Below are positions 1 to 14,262 of a DNA stretch of 64,000 nt, piece after piece. This DNA is from Vibrio tasmaniensis. GTDB taxonomy: Bacteria; Pseudomonadota; Gammaproteobacteria; Enterobacterales; Vibrionaceae. The position numbers and the translations under genes are program-made. Location: NCBI RefSeq assembly GCF_024347635.1, contig NZ_AP025510.1:2914001-2978000 (forward strand), in the 5' to 3' direction. Under the pieces are notes generated by a model. The model was not told the DNA's origin. It saw nothing but the letters and a program-made list of their open reading frames with translations, and ran no database searches. Position 1 is the first letter of the stretch, and every line of letters starts with the position of its first letter.

Positions 1-426
<426 letters not shown>

Positions 427-671
427 AAGATTTTGTGACTCAACGAATACTGACTTCAAAACTAATATTCATGTAAACATGAACATGTAATTCTAAAGCT
501 ATTACCATTCCAACAGAATGGTAATGAATTGACTGTGCCGAATAACTACAAGTAGTTAAACGTATTGGTCACTCAGTTCATTGAAATCAATTTTGATTCC
601 GAAGAATCTGTTTTATCTAACGATAAAACGTTTTGATATTCATCAACGAGTGCCCACACAGATTGATAGGT

Positions 672-687
672 TTAAATTGTTAAAGAG
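672..687 (-). promoter_or_regulatory. rrn leader boxA-like antitermination element (second operon)
   Basis: On the minus strand this reads GCTCTTTAACAATTTA, the boxA-type element found in rRNA leaders and bound by the NusB/NusE antitermination complex. It lies about 245 nt upstream of the 16S 5' end. The same element recurs in the leader of the other operon (6131-6146) and in its 16S-23S spacer (4171-4185). Confidence 0.7.
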
Positions 688-725
688 CTTTGCTTTCAGT
701 GCTTTAGCACGTAAGCAGGACGCGT

Positions 726-753
726 ATAATACGCTTTCCACTTTGAAAGTCAC
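726..753 (-). promoter_or_regulatory. Promoter of the second rrn operon
   Basis: On the minus strand, a -35 hexamer GTGACT (748-753) and a -10 hexamer TATTAT (726-731) are separated by 16 bp. A GC-containing discriminator (ACGCG) follows, as is typical of stringently controlled rRNA promoters. It lies between the 5S gene of the upstream operon and the 16S of this one, so the second operon need not depend on read-through. The -35 lies inside an inverted repeat (747-792). Confidence 0.6.
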
Positions 754-792
754 CATAAAATACTAAGAAAACTTAGAATTCTATGGTGACTT
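747..792. repeat. Inverted repeat between 5S and the next rrn promoter
   Basis: The arms AAGTCACCATA (747-757) and TATGGTGACTT (782-792) are perfectly complementary. Inside them is a smaller stem, CTAAG (763-767) with CTTAG (772-776). No T-run follows on the minus strand, so it is not a standard intrinsic terminator. One arm contains the -35 hexamer of the next operon. It could be a processing stem, a Rho-type end, or a cruciform-prone promoter element. Confidence 0.55.
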
Positions 793-809
793 GTCTACTT
801 AGTAGACAA
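791..809. repeat. Short palindrome just downstream of 5S
   Basis: The 19-bp sequence TTGTCTACTTAGTAGACAA is a perfect palindrome apart from its central base. It lies about 12 nt beyond the 5S 3' end on the minus strand. Without a clear U-tract it is a weak terminator candidate or a 3'-processing stem for the operon. Confidence 0.45.
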
Positions 810-820
810 AGTCGAAATTA

Positions 821-940
821 AAGCCTGGCGATGTCCTACTCTCACATGGGGAAACCCCACACTACCATCGGCGCTATTGTGTTTCACTTCTGAGTTCGGC
901 ATGGAATCAGGTGGGTCCACAATGCTATGGTCGCCAAGCA
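821..940 (-). rRNA. 5S ribosomal RNA
   Basis: This 120-nt 5S rRNA starts TGCTTGGCGACC and ends near CGCCAGGC on the minus strand; the ends pair as expected for helix I. It contains the usual internal CCGAACTCAGAAGTGAAAC block. It is the last gene of the complete operon. No tRNA lies between 23S and 5S, and none lies downstream before the next operon. Confidence 0.95.
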
Positions 941-1029
941 AATTTTAAAATTCGGAAAGCTTATCTAAAATATCTCTTCAAACTCATTCAAGGTCTGTCT
1001 TTGAGTCCACAAAACCCCTTGGGTGTTGT

Positions 1030-3923
<2,894 letters not shown>

Positions 3924-4293
3924 ATACAACCCGAAAGGGTCTTAGTGTATGGCAACTAACCAAGGTTTTTGGTTGTCATTAAGAAGGGTTAATTCTCAAT
4001 GACTGTTTGCCGGACTCAATTGTGAATCAAACTAACGTTTGATTCGAATACAAGACACTTGAATGTGTTTGTTGTGTTTATACCGTTCTTATTAACTAAG
4101 AGCAGATAAACATTGAGAACTTTTAAATTTGATTGAATTACTCGTAAGTAAATCAATCAGTCAGCTTTCCAAATTGTTAAAGAGCATAAAGCAAAAAGCT
4201 TTAATCAATAACTTACGTTATTAATTAAAGCTCTGGCTTTAACTAAATCTAAACCATCAATCTGTGTGGACACTCATCGTAAGTATCTTCGTA
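3924..4293 (-). other. 16S-23S internal transcribed spacer without tRNA
   Basis: This ~370-nt spacer was read on the minus strand for tRNA-Glu, tRNA-Ile and tRNA-Ala signatures; none is present and no T-arm consensus is seen. It contains a boxA-like element at 4171-4185 and AT-rich sequence complementary to the 23S flank. Vibrio genomes usually carry several spacer classes, and tRNA-less spacers are one known class. Confidence 0.85.
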
Positions 4294-5848
<1,555 letters not shown>

Positions 5849-6187
5849 AAGATTTTGTGACTCAACGAATACTGACTTCAAAACTAATATTCATGTAAAC
5901 ATGAACATGTAATTCTAAAGCTATTACCATTCCAACAGAATGGTAATGAATTGACTGTGCCGCTTGTTGTTTTCACTTTTTAATAAAAAGCAAAACCAAA
6001 AAGCATTCGAACTATTTCTAGCTCAGGTCACTCAGTTCATTGAAATCATTTTGATTCCGAAGAATCTGTTTTATCTAACGATAAAACGTTTTGATATTCA
6101 TCAACGAGTGCCCACACAGATTGATAGGTTTAAATTGTTAAAGAGCTTCTCTTCGTTGTGACTTACATCACTTCGGAAGAGGCGGCC
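5849..6187 (-). other. rrn leader region (complete operon)
   Basis: This is the transcribed leader between promoter P2 and the 16S 5' end. About 110 nt next to 16S (5849-5962) matches the leader of the second operon (427-540). A unique block of about 65 nt follows. A second shared block (about 6027-6148, matching 569-689) includes the boxA at 6131-6146. Beyond that the two leaders diverge completely. Confidence 0.75.
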
Positions 6188-6215
6188 ATTCTAGCGTTTT
6201 AATTCTCAGTGTCAA
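6188..6215 (-). promoter_or_regulatory. rrn promoter P2
   Basis: On the minus strand, a perfect -35 TTGACA (6210-6215), a 16-bp spacer and a -10 TAGAAT (6188-6193) are followed by the GC-rich discriminator GGCCGCC. This fits an rRNA promoter under growth-rate and ppGpp control. The predicted start is near 6180, upstream of the boxA leader. Confidence 0.7.
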
Positions 6216-6335
6216 ACACTTTTGAAAATTAATTTCTACTTTCTAAAAGTAGAAGCGAATTATCGCTTAAAGCTAGTTGCCTTACTAACATTCTTCGCTG
6301 AAGCCTTGTGGCGTCTACCGTGTCAGTGATGCGGC

Positions 6336-6363
6336 ATTATAGAGATGTTCCTCACATTGGCAA
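6336..6363 (-). promoter_or_regulatory. rrn promoter P1
   Basis: On the minus strand, a -35 TTGCCA (6358-6363), a 16-bp spacer and a perfect -10 TATAAT (6336-6341) are followed by a GCCGC discriminator. AT-rich sequence immediately upstream (about 6364-6400) could act as an UP element. Together with P2 it gives the tandem P1-P2 arrangement usual for rRNA operons. Confidence 0.65.
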
Positions 6364-6505
6364 GTGTTTATTAAAGAAAAATGTAAAAATAACGGTTAGA
6401 TGACAAATAAACACTCAAAGCCTTATTTGTGCAAGTTTAACTACAAAGTACCTACAGAATAACCACAGACTTATCCACAATTGCTCTAATTTTCATCCTA
6501 GAAAA

Positions 6506-6534
6506 CAAAAAAGCTGCCTTATGGCAGCTTTTTA
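6506..6534 (-). terminator. Intrinsic terminator of cysJIH
   Basis: The stem AAGCTGCC / GGCAGCTT with a TTAT loop is followed on the minus strand by a run of six T. It lies 15-40 nt beyond the cysH stop codon and separates the cys operon from the rrn promoters. Confidence 0.85.
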
Positions 6535-6547
6535 AATGGCAATGAGT

Positions 6548-7324
6548 CTAAATCCCAGAGCCATATTGCTCTCCATCGTCTTCATGGAGACCACATTCTC
6601 TTTTTAGGCCATTAAAACGGGTTTCTTCTTCAGTCATACCCGGTTCCCATTTCTTAGTCGTATGAGTATCTCCAACAGAAAGGTACCCCTGCTCACGAAG
6701 TGGGTGGTAACTAAGGCCATGCTCTTCCAAGTAATAGTGAACATCTTTATTTGTCCAATCTATTACTGGCAAGAACTTAAACACACCATTTTGGATAGAT
6801 AAGATCGGCAAGTTTGCGCGCGATTGAGATTGCTCTCTTCGCAACCCTGAAAACCAAGTGCCAGCCTCTAGTTCATCCAGCGCTCTTCTCATCGGTTCGA
6901 CTTTATTAAGCTTGTTATACTTCTCTATTCCTTCTATACCTTGATCCCAAAGTTTGCCATATTGCGCTTCTTGCCAATTAGAGCTCTGTTGTGCGCGAAA
7001 GACTTGAAGGTTTAAAGTCAATTTCTGACTTAACTCATCTATAAAGCGATACGTTTCTGGGAATAGGTACCCGGTGTCTGTCAGAATAACTGGAATATCG
7101 GGTTTGGCTTGAGTCACTAAGTGCAGCATCAATGCTGCTTGAATTCCGAAACTAGAAGACACCACATGTGTTCCTTCTAAGTTTTCCAGAGCCCACTTCA
7201 CTCTTTCTAATGCAGTTAGCTGTTCTAACTCAGCATTAATTTGTCCAAGACGAAGTATCTGCTCCGTCTTAGTCAATGCGAGTAGCTCTGCTAACTTCAA
7301 TTTTGAAGCGACAGAATTATGCAT
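6548..7324 (-). CDS. cysH: Phosphoadenosine phosphosulfate (PAPS) reductase
   Basis: A cytoplasmic enzyme that reduces PAPS to sulfite and PAP using thioredoxin, the step before sulfite reductase. The 258-aa protein has the N-type ATP-pyrophosphatase-like nucleotide loop (SSSFG near residues 56-60), the [11 protein letters not shown] segment near residue 82, and the C-terminal ECGLH motif (residues 243-247) with the single redox cysteine of the PAPS-specific, Fe-S-free type. Length is normal for the family. Its start overlaps the end of cysI by 8 bp, so the two are probably translationally coupled. It is the last gene of the operon and is followed by a terminator. Confidence 0.97.
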   Translation of the reverse strand: MHNSVASKLKLAELLALTKTEQILRLGQINAELEQLTALERVKWALENLEGTHVVSSSFGIQAALMLHLVTQAKPDIPVILTDTGYLFPETYRFIDELSQKLTLNLQVFRAQQSSNWQEAQYGKLWDQGIEGIEKYNKLNKVEPMRRALDELEAGTWFSGLRREQSQSRANLPILSIQNGVFKFLPVIDWTNKDVHYYLEEHGLSYHPLREQGYLSVGDTHTTKKWEPGMTEEETRFNGLKRECGLHEDDGEQYGSGI

Positions 7325-9044
7325 GCAGATCCCTCTTTGAAATGATCACCTCTTCGATGATGCCAGCTCGGATTGTAAAATCACCGAACCCTTCCTTATC
7401 CGTTCGTTCCGTAGCCCAACGCCCCACCAGCGAATCAATCTCTTCTAAAATCTGAGCTGACGTGATGTTCTCTTTATACATCTTAGGAATACGAGTTCCG
7501 GCTTTGTTGCCACCTAAGTGCATGTTGTAACGCCCTGGAGCCTTGCCGACTAAACCAAGTTCAGCCAACATTGCACGACCACAGCCGTTTGGACAGCCTG
7601 TAATGCGAAGGATGATGTTATCTTCTTCTGGTAATCCGTGTTTCTTCAGAATGTCTTCAACATCCGTTACAAACTCAGGAAGAAAACGTTCGGCTTCTGC
7701 CATTGCTAACGGACATGTTGGGAATGCCACACACGCCATTGAGTTCTTGCGCTGTTCTGAAACGGCATCATCCATCAGACCGTATTGACGTGCCAGCTTT
7801 TCAATTTGTGCCTTTTGGCTCTTAGGTACACCTGCAACAATGAGATTTTGGTTCGCTGTCATGCGGAAGTCACCTTTGTGGATCTTCGCTATTTCAGCAA
7901 CACCTGTTTTCAGCGCTTTACCTGGGAAATCAAGTAAACGACCATTTTCGATGAATAACGCTAAGTGGTGCTTACCATCAATGCCTTCCGCCCAACCGAT
8001 ACGATCGCCACGGCCAGTAAACTCATATGGACGGCTTTCAGAAAACTCAACGCCTGCACGTTTTTCTACTTCGGCTTTGAATACATCAATACCAACACGG
8101 TCTAGTGTGTATTTGGTTTTGGCATTCTTACGGTTCGAACGGTTACCCCAGTCACGCTGAGTCGTTACCACCGCAGCTGCTACATCTAACGTTTTATCTA
8201 ATGGCACAAAACCGAAATCGTCAGCTTTACGTGCATAAGTAGAAGTATCGCCGTGCGTCATAGCAAGACCACCGCCCACTAATACGTTAAAGCCCACCAG
8301 CTTTCCATCTTTAGCAATCGCGATGAAGTTAAGATCGTTAGCATGAACATCTACGTCATTCTGTGGAGGAATTACAACCGTCGTCTTGAACTTACGTGGT
8401 AAGTAGTTACTACCGAGGATAGGTTCTTCATCCGTTGTTGCTAGCTTTTCACCATCTAACCAGATCTCAGCATAAGCACGAGTCTTAGGTAATAGATGTT
8501 CACTGATCTTTTTCGCCCACTCGTAGGCTTCTTGATGGAGCTCGGACTCAACCGGGTTTGTGGTACACAAAACATTTCGGTTTACGTCACCCGCAGTTGC
8601 GATCGAATCAATACCAATACTGTTTAGCGTTTGGTGCATTAACTTAATGTTCGGCTTCAATACACCATGGAACTGGAAGGTTTGACGAGTTGTAAGACGG
8701 ATAGAACCATAAGAGGTGCTTTCATCTGCGAATTTATCAATCGCGAGCCACTGCTTAGGAGTGATGATGCCGCCTGGCATACGCGCACGAAGCATTACGT
8801 TATGTAAAGGTTCTAGCTTTTGCTTGGTACGTTCATTACGAATATCACGGTCGTCTTGTTGGTACATACCGTGGAAGCGGATCAACTGAAAGTTATCAGC
8901 AGTAAAGCCACCCGTAATTCTATCTTGAAGATCTTGTTCAATCGTACCGCGAAGATTTTTACTTTCACGCTTCAGACGTTCATTGTCAGCCAAAGGTCCC
9001 AGTACTTGACCTAGCACTTCTTGCTCTATTACTTGCTTGCTCAT
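7317..9044 (-). CDS. cysI: Sulfite reductase [NADPH], hemoprotein beta subunit
   Basis: Catalyses six-electron reduction of sulfite to sulfide on a coupled siroheme-[4Fe-4S] centre, with electrons supplied by CysJ. The 575-aa protein has the family layout. The cluster/siroheme cysteines appear as [10 protein letters not shown] and [10 protein letters not shown] in the last quarter, and basic sulfite-binding residues lie in the N-terminal half (for example [12 protein letters not shown] near residue 118). Its start shares one base with the cysJ stop at 9044 and its end overlaps cysH by 8 bp, so this is a tight cysJIH operon. CysB control is likely from the family; I cannot place its site. Confidence 0.97.
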   Translation of the reverse strand: MSKQVIEQEVLGQVLGPLADNERLKRESKNLRGTIEQDLQDRITGGFTADNFQLIRFHGMYQQDDRDIRNERTKQKLEPLHNVMLRARMPGGIITPKQWLAIDKFADESTSYGSIRLTTRQTFQFHGVLKPNIKLMHQTLNSIGIDSIATAGDVNRNVLCTTNPVESELHQEAYEWAKKISEHLLPKTRAYAEIWLDGEKLATTDEEPILGSNYLPRKFKTTVVIPPQNDVDVHANDLNFIAIAKDGKLVGFNVLVGGGLAMTHGDTSTYARKADDFGFVPLDKTLDVAAAVVTTQRDWGNRSNRKNAKTKYTLDRVGIDVFKAEVEKRAGVEFSESRPYEFTGRGDRIGWAEGIDGKHHLALFIENGRLLDFPGKALKTGVAEIAKIHKGDFRMTANQNLIVAGVPKSQKAQIEKLARQYGLMDDAVSEQRKNSMACVAFPTCPLAMAEAERFLPEFVTDVEDILKKHGLPEEDNIILRITGCPNGCGRAMLAELGLVGKAPGRYNMHLGGNKAGTRIPKMYKENITSAQILEEIDSLVGRWATERTDKEGFGDFTIRAGIIEEVIISKRDLHA

Positions 9045-10909
9045 TAGTACACATCCCTTTGGTAACGTTTCGCTTTACGTAAATCATTAATATATTGTTC
9101 AGCTTGCTCGCGGCTCTGATTGCCATGTTTTTCCGCTATCGTAACTAACGCTTCATGAACATCTTTTGCCATTCGAGTTGCATCGCCACATACATAGAGG
9201 TACGCGCCCTCTTGAAGCCATTGCCAAACCTGCTCTGCCTGCTCAATTAATCGGTCTTGAACATAAACCTTTTCTTTTTGATCACGACTAAACGCAACAT
9301 CAAGCTTGGTTAATGCACCAGATTTAAGATACCTCTGCCATTCAACTTGATATAAGAAATCTTGAGTAAAGGTACGGTCACCAAAGAACAACCAGCTTTT
9401 ACCTTCAGCGTCATTGTTTTCACGCTCTTGAACAAAACTACGGAAAGGTGCGATACCTGTACCCGGGCCGACCATGATAATTGGTGTGTTGTCGTCTTGC
9501 GGCAGTTTGAAGTTATTGTTGTTCTCTACAAACACCTTAACTTCACCACCTTCTTCAAGGCGTTGAGCTAAGAAACTTGAAGCGCCACCCAGACGAGATT
9601 CATCGCCCTTTTGGTATTCAACCAGACCAACCGTCAAGTGAACTTCTTCATCCACTTCAGCTTGGCTTGACGCAATAGAGTAGAGACGTGGCGTTAACTT
9701 ACGTAGTAGGCCAATCAATTCATCAGCCGATAGCTTGGTTTTCTTCTCAGCTAAAACATCGACAACTTGAGTATTACCCGCATATTCACGAAGCTTGTCT
9801 TTATCTTCCACCAGCTTAATTAACTTCTTGCTGCCCGAAAGCTCAGCAAACTTAGTCACAAGCTGAGGGTTTGAAGATGTAATCTCGAATTTACTGACGA
9901 GTGCGCTATGCAAAGACAAGTTGTCACCATCGACATCGACACTTTCGATACCAGACAGCCCAACCTTAGAAAGGATCTGATTAGCGAGTTCTGAACTGTT
10001 TTCAAACCATACGCCTAGCGCATCACCCGGTTGGTAAGTAATACCCGACTCATCAAGATCAATCTCGATATGACGAACATCTTTGCCCGAATCACGACCG
10101 GTGATCTTTTGGCTCGTTAATAGAGTCGCTGTGTATGGATTTTGTTTGGTGTATTGCGAATGACCGGCAGCCGCTTGGCCTACTGGTAATTGAACCACAT
10201 CGGCTTCAGTGCCTGTCGATAGCGTCTCTTTTACTTGCTCTAATGCTTTAGCGCGCCATTCCGTTGCTGACTCTTCGTAATCAACATCACAATCAAGACG
10301 GTCGACAAACGATTTAGCACCAAGCTTAGCGAGGTAGTTATCGAAGTCTTTAGCCGTTTGGCAGAAGAACTCATAGCTTGAGTCACCTAAACCGATCACA
10401 CCGTATTGTAGGTTTGATAATTTTGGCGCTTTCTTCGATTGAAGGAATTCATGCAACTCAATAGCGTTATCAGGGGCTTCGCCCTCACCATTGGTTGAAG
10501 CCACAAAAATGACGTGTGTCTCTTTGGCTAAGTTCTTACCTTTATAATCACTTGCATCAAAAAGCTCGACAGCAATCCCTAAGGCTTTCGCTTCTGCTTC
10601 AAGCGATTCAGCGACACCTTTCGCATTACCAGTTTGGGAAGCGAAGATAATGCTGAGCTTACCCGCAGGCTTTGCCGCTACTGCAGCGGCTGCTTGAGCG
10701 ATTGGCGCGGCGGCACCCACAGGCTGAGTTTGGCTCACACCCCAAAGGTAACCACTGACCCATGCCAGTTGTTGAGAAGATAATTCAGAAACAGTTTGCT
10801 GAAGATGACCCAATTGTTGGTCATTAAGTGGTGCTGCTAGCCCAGGTAACTCATTAGCCCCAGACTGTGCATTATTATTTTGTGAAGACTCTTTCTTATT
10901 TAAAGACAT
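9044..10909 (-). CDS. cysJ: Sulfite reductase [NADPH], flavoprotein alpha subunit
   Basis: A diflavin reductase carrying electrons NADPH to FAD to FMN to CysI. In order: a variable N-terminus, a flavodoxin-like FMN domain beginning at the FASQTGNA phosphate loop, an FAD/connecting domain with the RLYSIASS motif, and a C-terminal NADPH domain containing [12 protein letters not shown] and ending DVY. I start it at the internal Met at 10909 (MSLNKKESS), which has an AGGGA ribosome-binding sequence about 10 nt upstream. The frame is open to an ATG at 10930, seven codons earlier, which lacks one. First gene of the operon. Confidence 0.95.
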   Translation of the reverse strand: MSLNKKESSQNNNAQSGANELPGLAAPLNDQQLGHLQQTVSELSSQQLAWVSGYLWGVSQTQPVGAAAPIAQAAAAVAAKPAGKLSIIFASQTGNAKGVAESLEAEAKALGIAVELFDASDYKGKNLAKETHVIFVASTNGEGEAPDNAIELHEFLQSKKAPKLSNLQYGVIGLGDSSYEFFCQTAKDFDNYLAKLGAKSFVDRLDCDVDYEESATEWRAKALEQVKETLSTGTEADVVQLPVGQAAAGHSQYTKQNPYTATLLTSQKITGRDSGKDVRHIEIDLDESGITYQPGDALGVWFENSSELANQILSKVGLSGIESVDVDGDNLSLHSALVSKFEITSSNPQLVTKFAELSGSKKLIKLVEDKDKLREYAGNTQVVDVLAEKKTKLSADELIGLLRKLTPRLYSIASSQAEVDEEVHLTVGLVEYQKGDESRLGGASSFLAQRLEEGGEVKVFVENNNNFKLPQDDNTPIIMVGPGTGIAPFRSFVQERENNDAEGKSWLFFGDRTFTQDFLYQVEWQRYLKSGALTKLDVAFSRDQKEKVYVQDRLIEQAEQVWQWLQEGAYLYVCGDATRMAKDVHEALVTIAEKHGNQSREQAEQYINDLRKAKRYQRDVY

Positions 10910-11032
10910 GGTCACGACATCCCTAATCATTGCGTGACGATAGATTAACCACTCCTTTTAATAACAAGAAAGAATAGAAAAGTATGTTTTATAACTTTTT
11001 GGAAGTAAAAACCGATTGAAATGTCAATTGAG

Positions 11033-11263
11033 TTACTGGTTTTCAATACGAACTTGTTGAAAGCCAACCGCCATTGCCGACTTAGATGCGAGGTCTAAAT
11101 CCGCGTAATGACACTCTTCACCATGAACATCAGTAAGCAAAACAAAGCCGCCTCCCATATGGCGAAACTCCACAACCCAAGACCCCTCTTGAATTGAGGG
11201 CTCTATGATCGCTTCAACCAACAGATTTTCTCGATATAAATTTCGTAATTCATTGAGTGTCAT
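11033..11263 (-). CDS. Conserved small hypothetical protein
   Basis: A 76-aa soluble protein with no signal peptide or membrane segment. It alternates charged helix (residues 1-20) and beta-like segments (SWVVEFRHMGGGFVLLTD in the middle) and ends with a short helix, like a small alpha/beta fold. I do not recognise a function. It lies about 100 bp upstream of cysJ on the same strand, so co-transcription with cysJIH is possible, but the gap is long enough for a separate cys promoter. A plausible ribosome-binding sequence (AAGGGATGG) precedes the ATG. The protein-like composition and good start support a real gene. Confidence 0.7.
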   Translation of the reverse strand: MTLNELRNLYRENLLVEAIIEPSIQEGSWVVEFRHMGGGFVLLTDVHGEECHYADLDLASKSAMAVGFQQVRIENQ

Positions 11264-11393
11264 ATTCCATCCCTTGCTTTGACCTCACAACATAGACCTT
11301 ATAATAATAGACGCTAATTAGGCCTCTGTATTAAGGATGGTCGAAAGTGATGAGTGTGCTAACTAATTCCAGAAAGGTATAACCAATAGATAT

Positions 11394-11423
11394 AAAAAAA
11401 CGCCACTTAATAAAGTGACGTTC
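11394..11423 (-). terminator. Intrinsic terminator of the outer-membrane protein gene
   Basis: On the minus strand an imperfect stem AACGTCACTT / AAGTGGCGTT is followed by a run of T. It begins about 30 nt after the stop codon of the gene ending at 11455. Confidence 0.8.
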
Positions 11424-11454
11424 TTAAATTTCGTTCTAGATTCGCTTTAATTGC

Positions 11455-12177
11455 CTAAAAGCGTACTTCTACACCAGCAAACCAGCCATCAACCATAACA
11501 AACGCTTTAGGTGGCGCTGGCTTTGGGTCATCTAACGGATCAGGTTCTTTGTCCGTCTCAAGAGGTTTATTCAGCTCTGAAGAGAAGAATTTGTCCGAAT
11601 CAAGGTCGATCACACGATAGCCACCACGGAGTGCTATTTCAGTATCAGCCACTGGAATACGGTACTGAACACCCGCCATCAAATCGGTACTCTTAATACC
11701 GTTGCTATCACCAAATTCCATCGTACCAATGATATCAAGCTGCGTATTAGGGACATTGATTTCTGCGTTACCGTAGAAGCTCCAGGTAAACTCATCAAAA
11801 CTTGTCGTTTTCGAACTGTACGGATCTTTGTAATGTGAGTTTGCATACTGAGTAAATGTCACACCCGCATCGAAGTTCATCAACTTGTGATCCAACATTG
11901 TGTAGTAGAACGTGTAGTCATACTTATCAAACGCTAACAATGTTGTATCAACAGTAGAGTAGCGGAAACTCGCATTTGGCAGCTTAGGGGCATTATGCTC
12001 AAATGCGAAATACAACGAAGGTGAGTTTGAGTCACTCGACCTAGCTTCATTCAGCTTTGTACTTCCCCACCACATATCAGCACCGATCTTAGTCGTGTAA
12101 GAAAACTCTTCTTCAGCGGACACTGCCGAGCTTAAAGAAAGCATTCCCACTAAAGCAATTAATGGCATTTTATTCAT
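11455..12177 (-). CDS. Outer membrane beta-barrel protein (TIGR04219-like)
   Basis: A secreted protein of about 240 aa with a clear signal peptide (MNKMPLIALVGMLSLSSAVSA, cleaved before EEEF). The mature part is rich in alternating aromatic strands and ends in ...WFAGVEVRF, the terminal-Phe signature for BAM-dependent outer-membrane insertion. The sequence fits the TIGR04219 family of small barrels as I recall it; its function is unknown. A proline-rich, charged loop (PDPLDDPKPAPP) sits before the last strand, probably surface-exposed. I start at 12177, where GGAGC lies about 9 nt upstream. The frame extends seven codons further to 12198 without a ribosome-binding site. Confidence 0.8.
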   Translation of the reverse strand: MNKMPLIALVGMLSLSSAVSAEEEFSYTTKIGADMWWGSTKLNEARSSDSNSPSLYFAFEHNAPKLPNASFRYSTVDTTLLAFDKYDYTFYYTMLDHKLMNFDAGVTFTQYANSHYKDPYSSKTTSFDEFTWSFYGNAEINVPNTQLDIIGTMEFGDSNGIKSTDLMAGVQYRIPVADTEIALRGGYRVIDLDSDKFFSSELNKPLETDKEPDPLDDPKPAPPKAFVMVDGWFAGVEVRF

Positions 12178-12312
12178 TTGAGATAGCTCCAATTCCATAT
12201 CGTTGTGCTAATTGTATGCACATTCATAGATTATTGGGGAAAATTCTACCACACATCTTAAATTCTAAAACGATAAACCGCTGACGAGTAAAGATTTGAC
12301 GACACGATGACC

Positions 12313-12534
12313 TTAATAACGTCTTTGGTTAGAGCTGTGTACATAGTTTTTGAAAAACCACACACCCACTGCAATCACGATCAGCCAAGGCAGCAGTTTA
12401 AACACAACGCCCATCATACCTAAGACCAGCATGACCGCTAACGCGATTCCGGTTGCCGCTAGTACCGTCATAAACGTAATACCAGTAACGAGTAAAGTTG
12501 CGACGAAAATAAGAACAAAGATTAATTCAAACAT
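12313..12534 (-). CDS. pspG: Phage shock protein G
   Basis: A 73-aa inner-membrane protein with two hydrophobic segments (about residues 3-42 and 46-63) and a basic C-terminus (NQRRY). It resembles E. coli PspG along its length, including the KLLPWL segment and a terminal RY. PspG is an effector of the envelope-stress Psp response. In E. coli pspG also neighbours dusA, supporting the call. A GGGAGA ribosome-binding sequence precedes the ATG. A sigma-54 promoter lies about 50 bp upstream (12584-12599), as expected for a PspF target, and the dusA terminator isolates it from dusA. Confidence 0.9.
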   Translation of the reverse strand: MFELIFVLIFVATLLVTGITFMTVLAATGIALAVMLVLGMMGVVFKLLPWLIVIAVGVWFFKNYVHSSNQRRY

Positions 12535-12583
12535 AATGGTCTCCCTAATGAGTTCATGACCTATCTTTCCTACTTTCTAACAT

Positions 12584-12599
12584 TGCAGCTTCCATACCA
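12584..12599 (-). promoter_or_regulatory. Sigma-54 promoter of pspG
   Basis: On the minus strand TTGGTATGGAAGCTGCA has the invariant GG (12598-12597) and GC (12586-12585) exactly 10 nt apart, the -24/-12 spacing required by RpoN. It sits between the dusA terminator and pspG. PspF, the enhancer-binding activator of psp genes, would be the expected regulator; I did not locate its binding site. Confidence 0.7.
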
Positions 12600-12639
12600 A
12601 GTTAGCTACAACCATAAACTCCTTACTTATCAGGCAAAT

Positions 12640-12670
12640 AAAAAGCCACACATCTTCATGCGTGGCTTTT
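12640..12670 (-). terminator. Intrinsic terminator of dusA
   Basis: A strong stem, AAAAGCCACGCAT / ATGTGTGGCTTTT on the minus strand with one mismatch, ends in a T-run. It lies about 120 nt beyond dusA and just upstream of the pspG promoter. The sequence between dusA and this hairpin (12676-12787) is low-complexity and holds no gene. Confidence 0.85.
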
Positions 12671-12787
12671 CGGAAACTCACAATGGTAAATTTAGCCTCT
12701 AATGGCGAATTTAGCCTTGTTCTTTAAACCTTAAGCTTCTAACTTTTAATTCTTAGCTTTTGGCTTTTGCTTTAACCTTGAGGGTGT

Positions 12788-13789
12788 TTATACATTTAGC
12801 TCTTTAGGGATCTTAGCCAATGCCGTCTGAATCACCTCAATGCCCGCGCCTTTCTTATGTGCATTCTCACTGATGTAACGACGCCATTGTCTTGCACCCG
12901 GCATACTTTGGAACAAACCCAGCATGTGACGAGAGATATGACCAAGGCTTGCTCCATTCGAAAGCTGACGCTCAATGTACGGGTACATCTCTTCAACCAC
13001 TTGTGAACGCTTCTTGATTGGCGTGTCTAAACCGAAGATCTGCTGATCAACTTCAGCCAAGATAAACGGGCTATGGTATGCCTCACGACCGATCATCACA
13101 CCATCAAGGTGCTGCAAGTGCTCTTTAGTCTGTTCTAATGTAGTAATGCCACCATTTACCGCAATCACTAGATCAGAGAAGTCTTTCTTGATTTGGTACG
13201 CACGATCGTAATCTAGCGGTGGGATCTCACGGTTCTCTTTCGGGCTAAGGCCACTCAACCACGCTTTACGCGCATGAATAGTAAATTGCTCACAACCGCC
13301 TTTTTCAGACACCGTTGAAATAAATTTAGTCAGAAACTCGTAAGAGTCTTGGTCGTCGATACCAATACGCGTTTTTACCGTAATTGGAATATCTGTGACT
13401 CCTTTCATCGCAGAAACACAATCTGCCACCAGCTCAGGCTCAGCCATTAGGCAAGCACCAAAGCGCCCATTCTGAACTCGGTCTGAAGGGCAACCTACAT
13501 TGAGGTTCACTTCATCATAGCCACGCTCACCAGCAAGCTTGGCACAAGCCGCCAAATCAACCGGGTTTGAACCACCAAGTTGAAGTGCTAATGGGTGTTC
13601 TTGCTCGTTATACTCTAGAAAGTCGCCCTTACCATGTAAGATCGCACCAGTTGTGACCATTTCCGTGTACAGAAGCGTCTGCTGAGATAGCAAACGGTGA
13701 AAGTAACGACAGTGGCGGTCAGTCCAATCCAACATGGGTGCAACGGATAAGCGGTTAGCCGCGTATTTACTGGTATTGTCAGGTTTCAT
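12788..13789 (-). CDS. dusA: tRNA-dihydrouridine(20/20a) synthase DusA
   Basis: An FMN- and NADPH-dependent enzyme that reduces uridines 20/20a in the tRNA D-loop. The 333-aa protein shows the Dus TIM-barrel motifs: [12 protein letters not shown] at residues 17-28, the catalytic-cysteine motif [10 protein letters not shown] near residue 100, TVKTRIG with FMN-contacting residues, and NGGI followed by GVMIGREA near the phosphate-binding end. Length is normal. The N-terminal coding region is a known integration target for dusA-specific integrases, and an integrase relic lies about 100 bp beyond its start codon. It has its own terminator before pspG. Confidence 0.96.
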   Translation of the reverse strand: MKPDNTSKYAANRLSVAPMLDWTDRHCRYFHRLLSQQTLLYTEMVTTGAILHGKGDFLEYNEQEHPLALQLGGSNPVDLAACAKLAGERGYDEVNLNVGCPSDRVQNGRFGACLMAEPELVADCVSAMKGVTDIPITVKTRIGIDDQDSYEFLTKFISTVSEKGGCEQFTIHARKAWLSGLSPKENREIPPLDYDRAYQIKKDFSDLVIAVNGGITTLEQTKEHLQHLDGVMIGREAYHSPFILAEVDQQIFGLDTPIKKRSQVVEEMYPYIERQLSNGASLGHISRHMLGLFQSMPGARQWRRYISENAHKKGAGIEVIQTALAKIPKELNV

Positions 13790-13890
13790 AAAGCGTTACT
13801 CAAAATCTATACACTGCATTTATATACAGAAACTCGCTAGTTCAGCCGTAAGCTCACCCACTCACTACGCCTATAGTACGTATTGGTGGA

Positions 13891-14262
13891 GTGAAACGAA
13901 GGCATCTAGCATTAAAAAGAACACTCAAAAGCGGTGAATCACGCTTCACAGTGGACATTGTAGTCAAAAATAATTGGGCGATTATACACAGGGAATCGAA
14001 AACATTCAGGAACAAAGACCAACTTATTTCCCCGTACAACTCGCACAGTGTTAGTGCAGGCTTTCAGCGAGTGAGAAACGAGTTGGGTATTGAGGATTTG
14101 AGGTACCACGACCTACGAAGAGAGGGAGCAAGTCAGTTGTTTGAAAAGGGCTACTCCATTGAAGAAGTAGCCCAAGTGACTGGCCATCGTAATTTGAATA
14201 TTTTATGGCAGGTTTATGCTCAACTATTTCCGCATTATTTACATGAAAAAGCACAACCTTAA
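13891..14262 (+). pseudogene. Tyrosine recombinase remnant with internal deletion
   Basis: The open frame (123 codons from a GTG) joins two parts of a phage/island integrase. Residues 10-45 (RTLKSGESRFTVDIVV ... HRESKTFRNKDQ) look like the N-terminal arm-binding domain. Residues 46-123 are the end of the catalytic domain with HDLRREGA, TGHRNLN and the Tyr context QVYAQLFP. The core-binding domain and the first catalytic Arg/Lys box, some 150-200 residues, are missing, apparently by in-frame deletion. The product cannot be a working recombinase. Its place next to the 5' end of dusA matches the dusA-integration class of elements. Confidence 0.8.

Noticed and set aside
3924..4293. tRNA gene in the 16S-23S spacer
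   Set aside because: Looked for tRNA-Glu, Ile and Ala signatures and T-arm consensus on the transcribed strand; none present.
6471..6479. Single DnaA box TTATCCACA downstream of cysH
   Set aside because: One isolated box with no neighbours, AT-rich unwinding element or GATC cluster.
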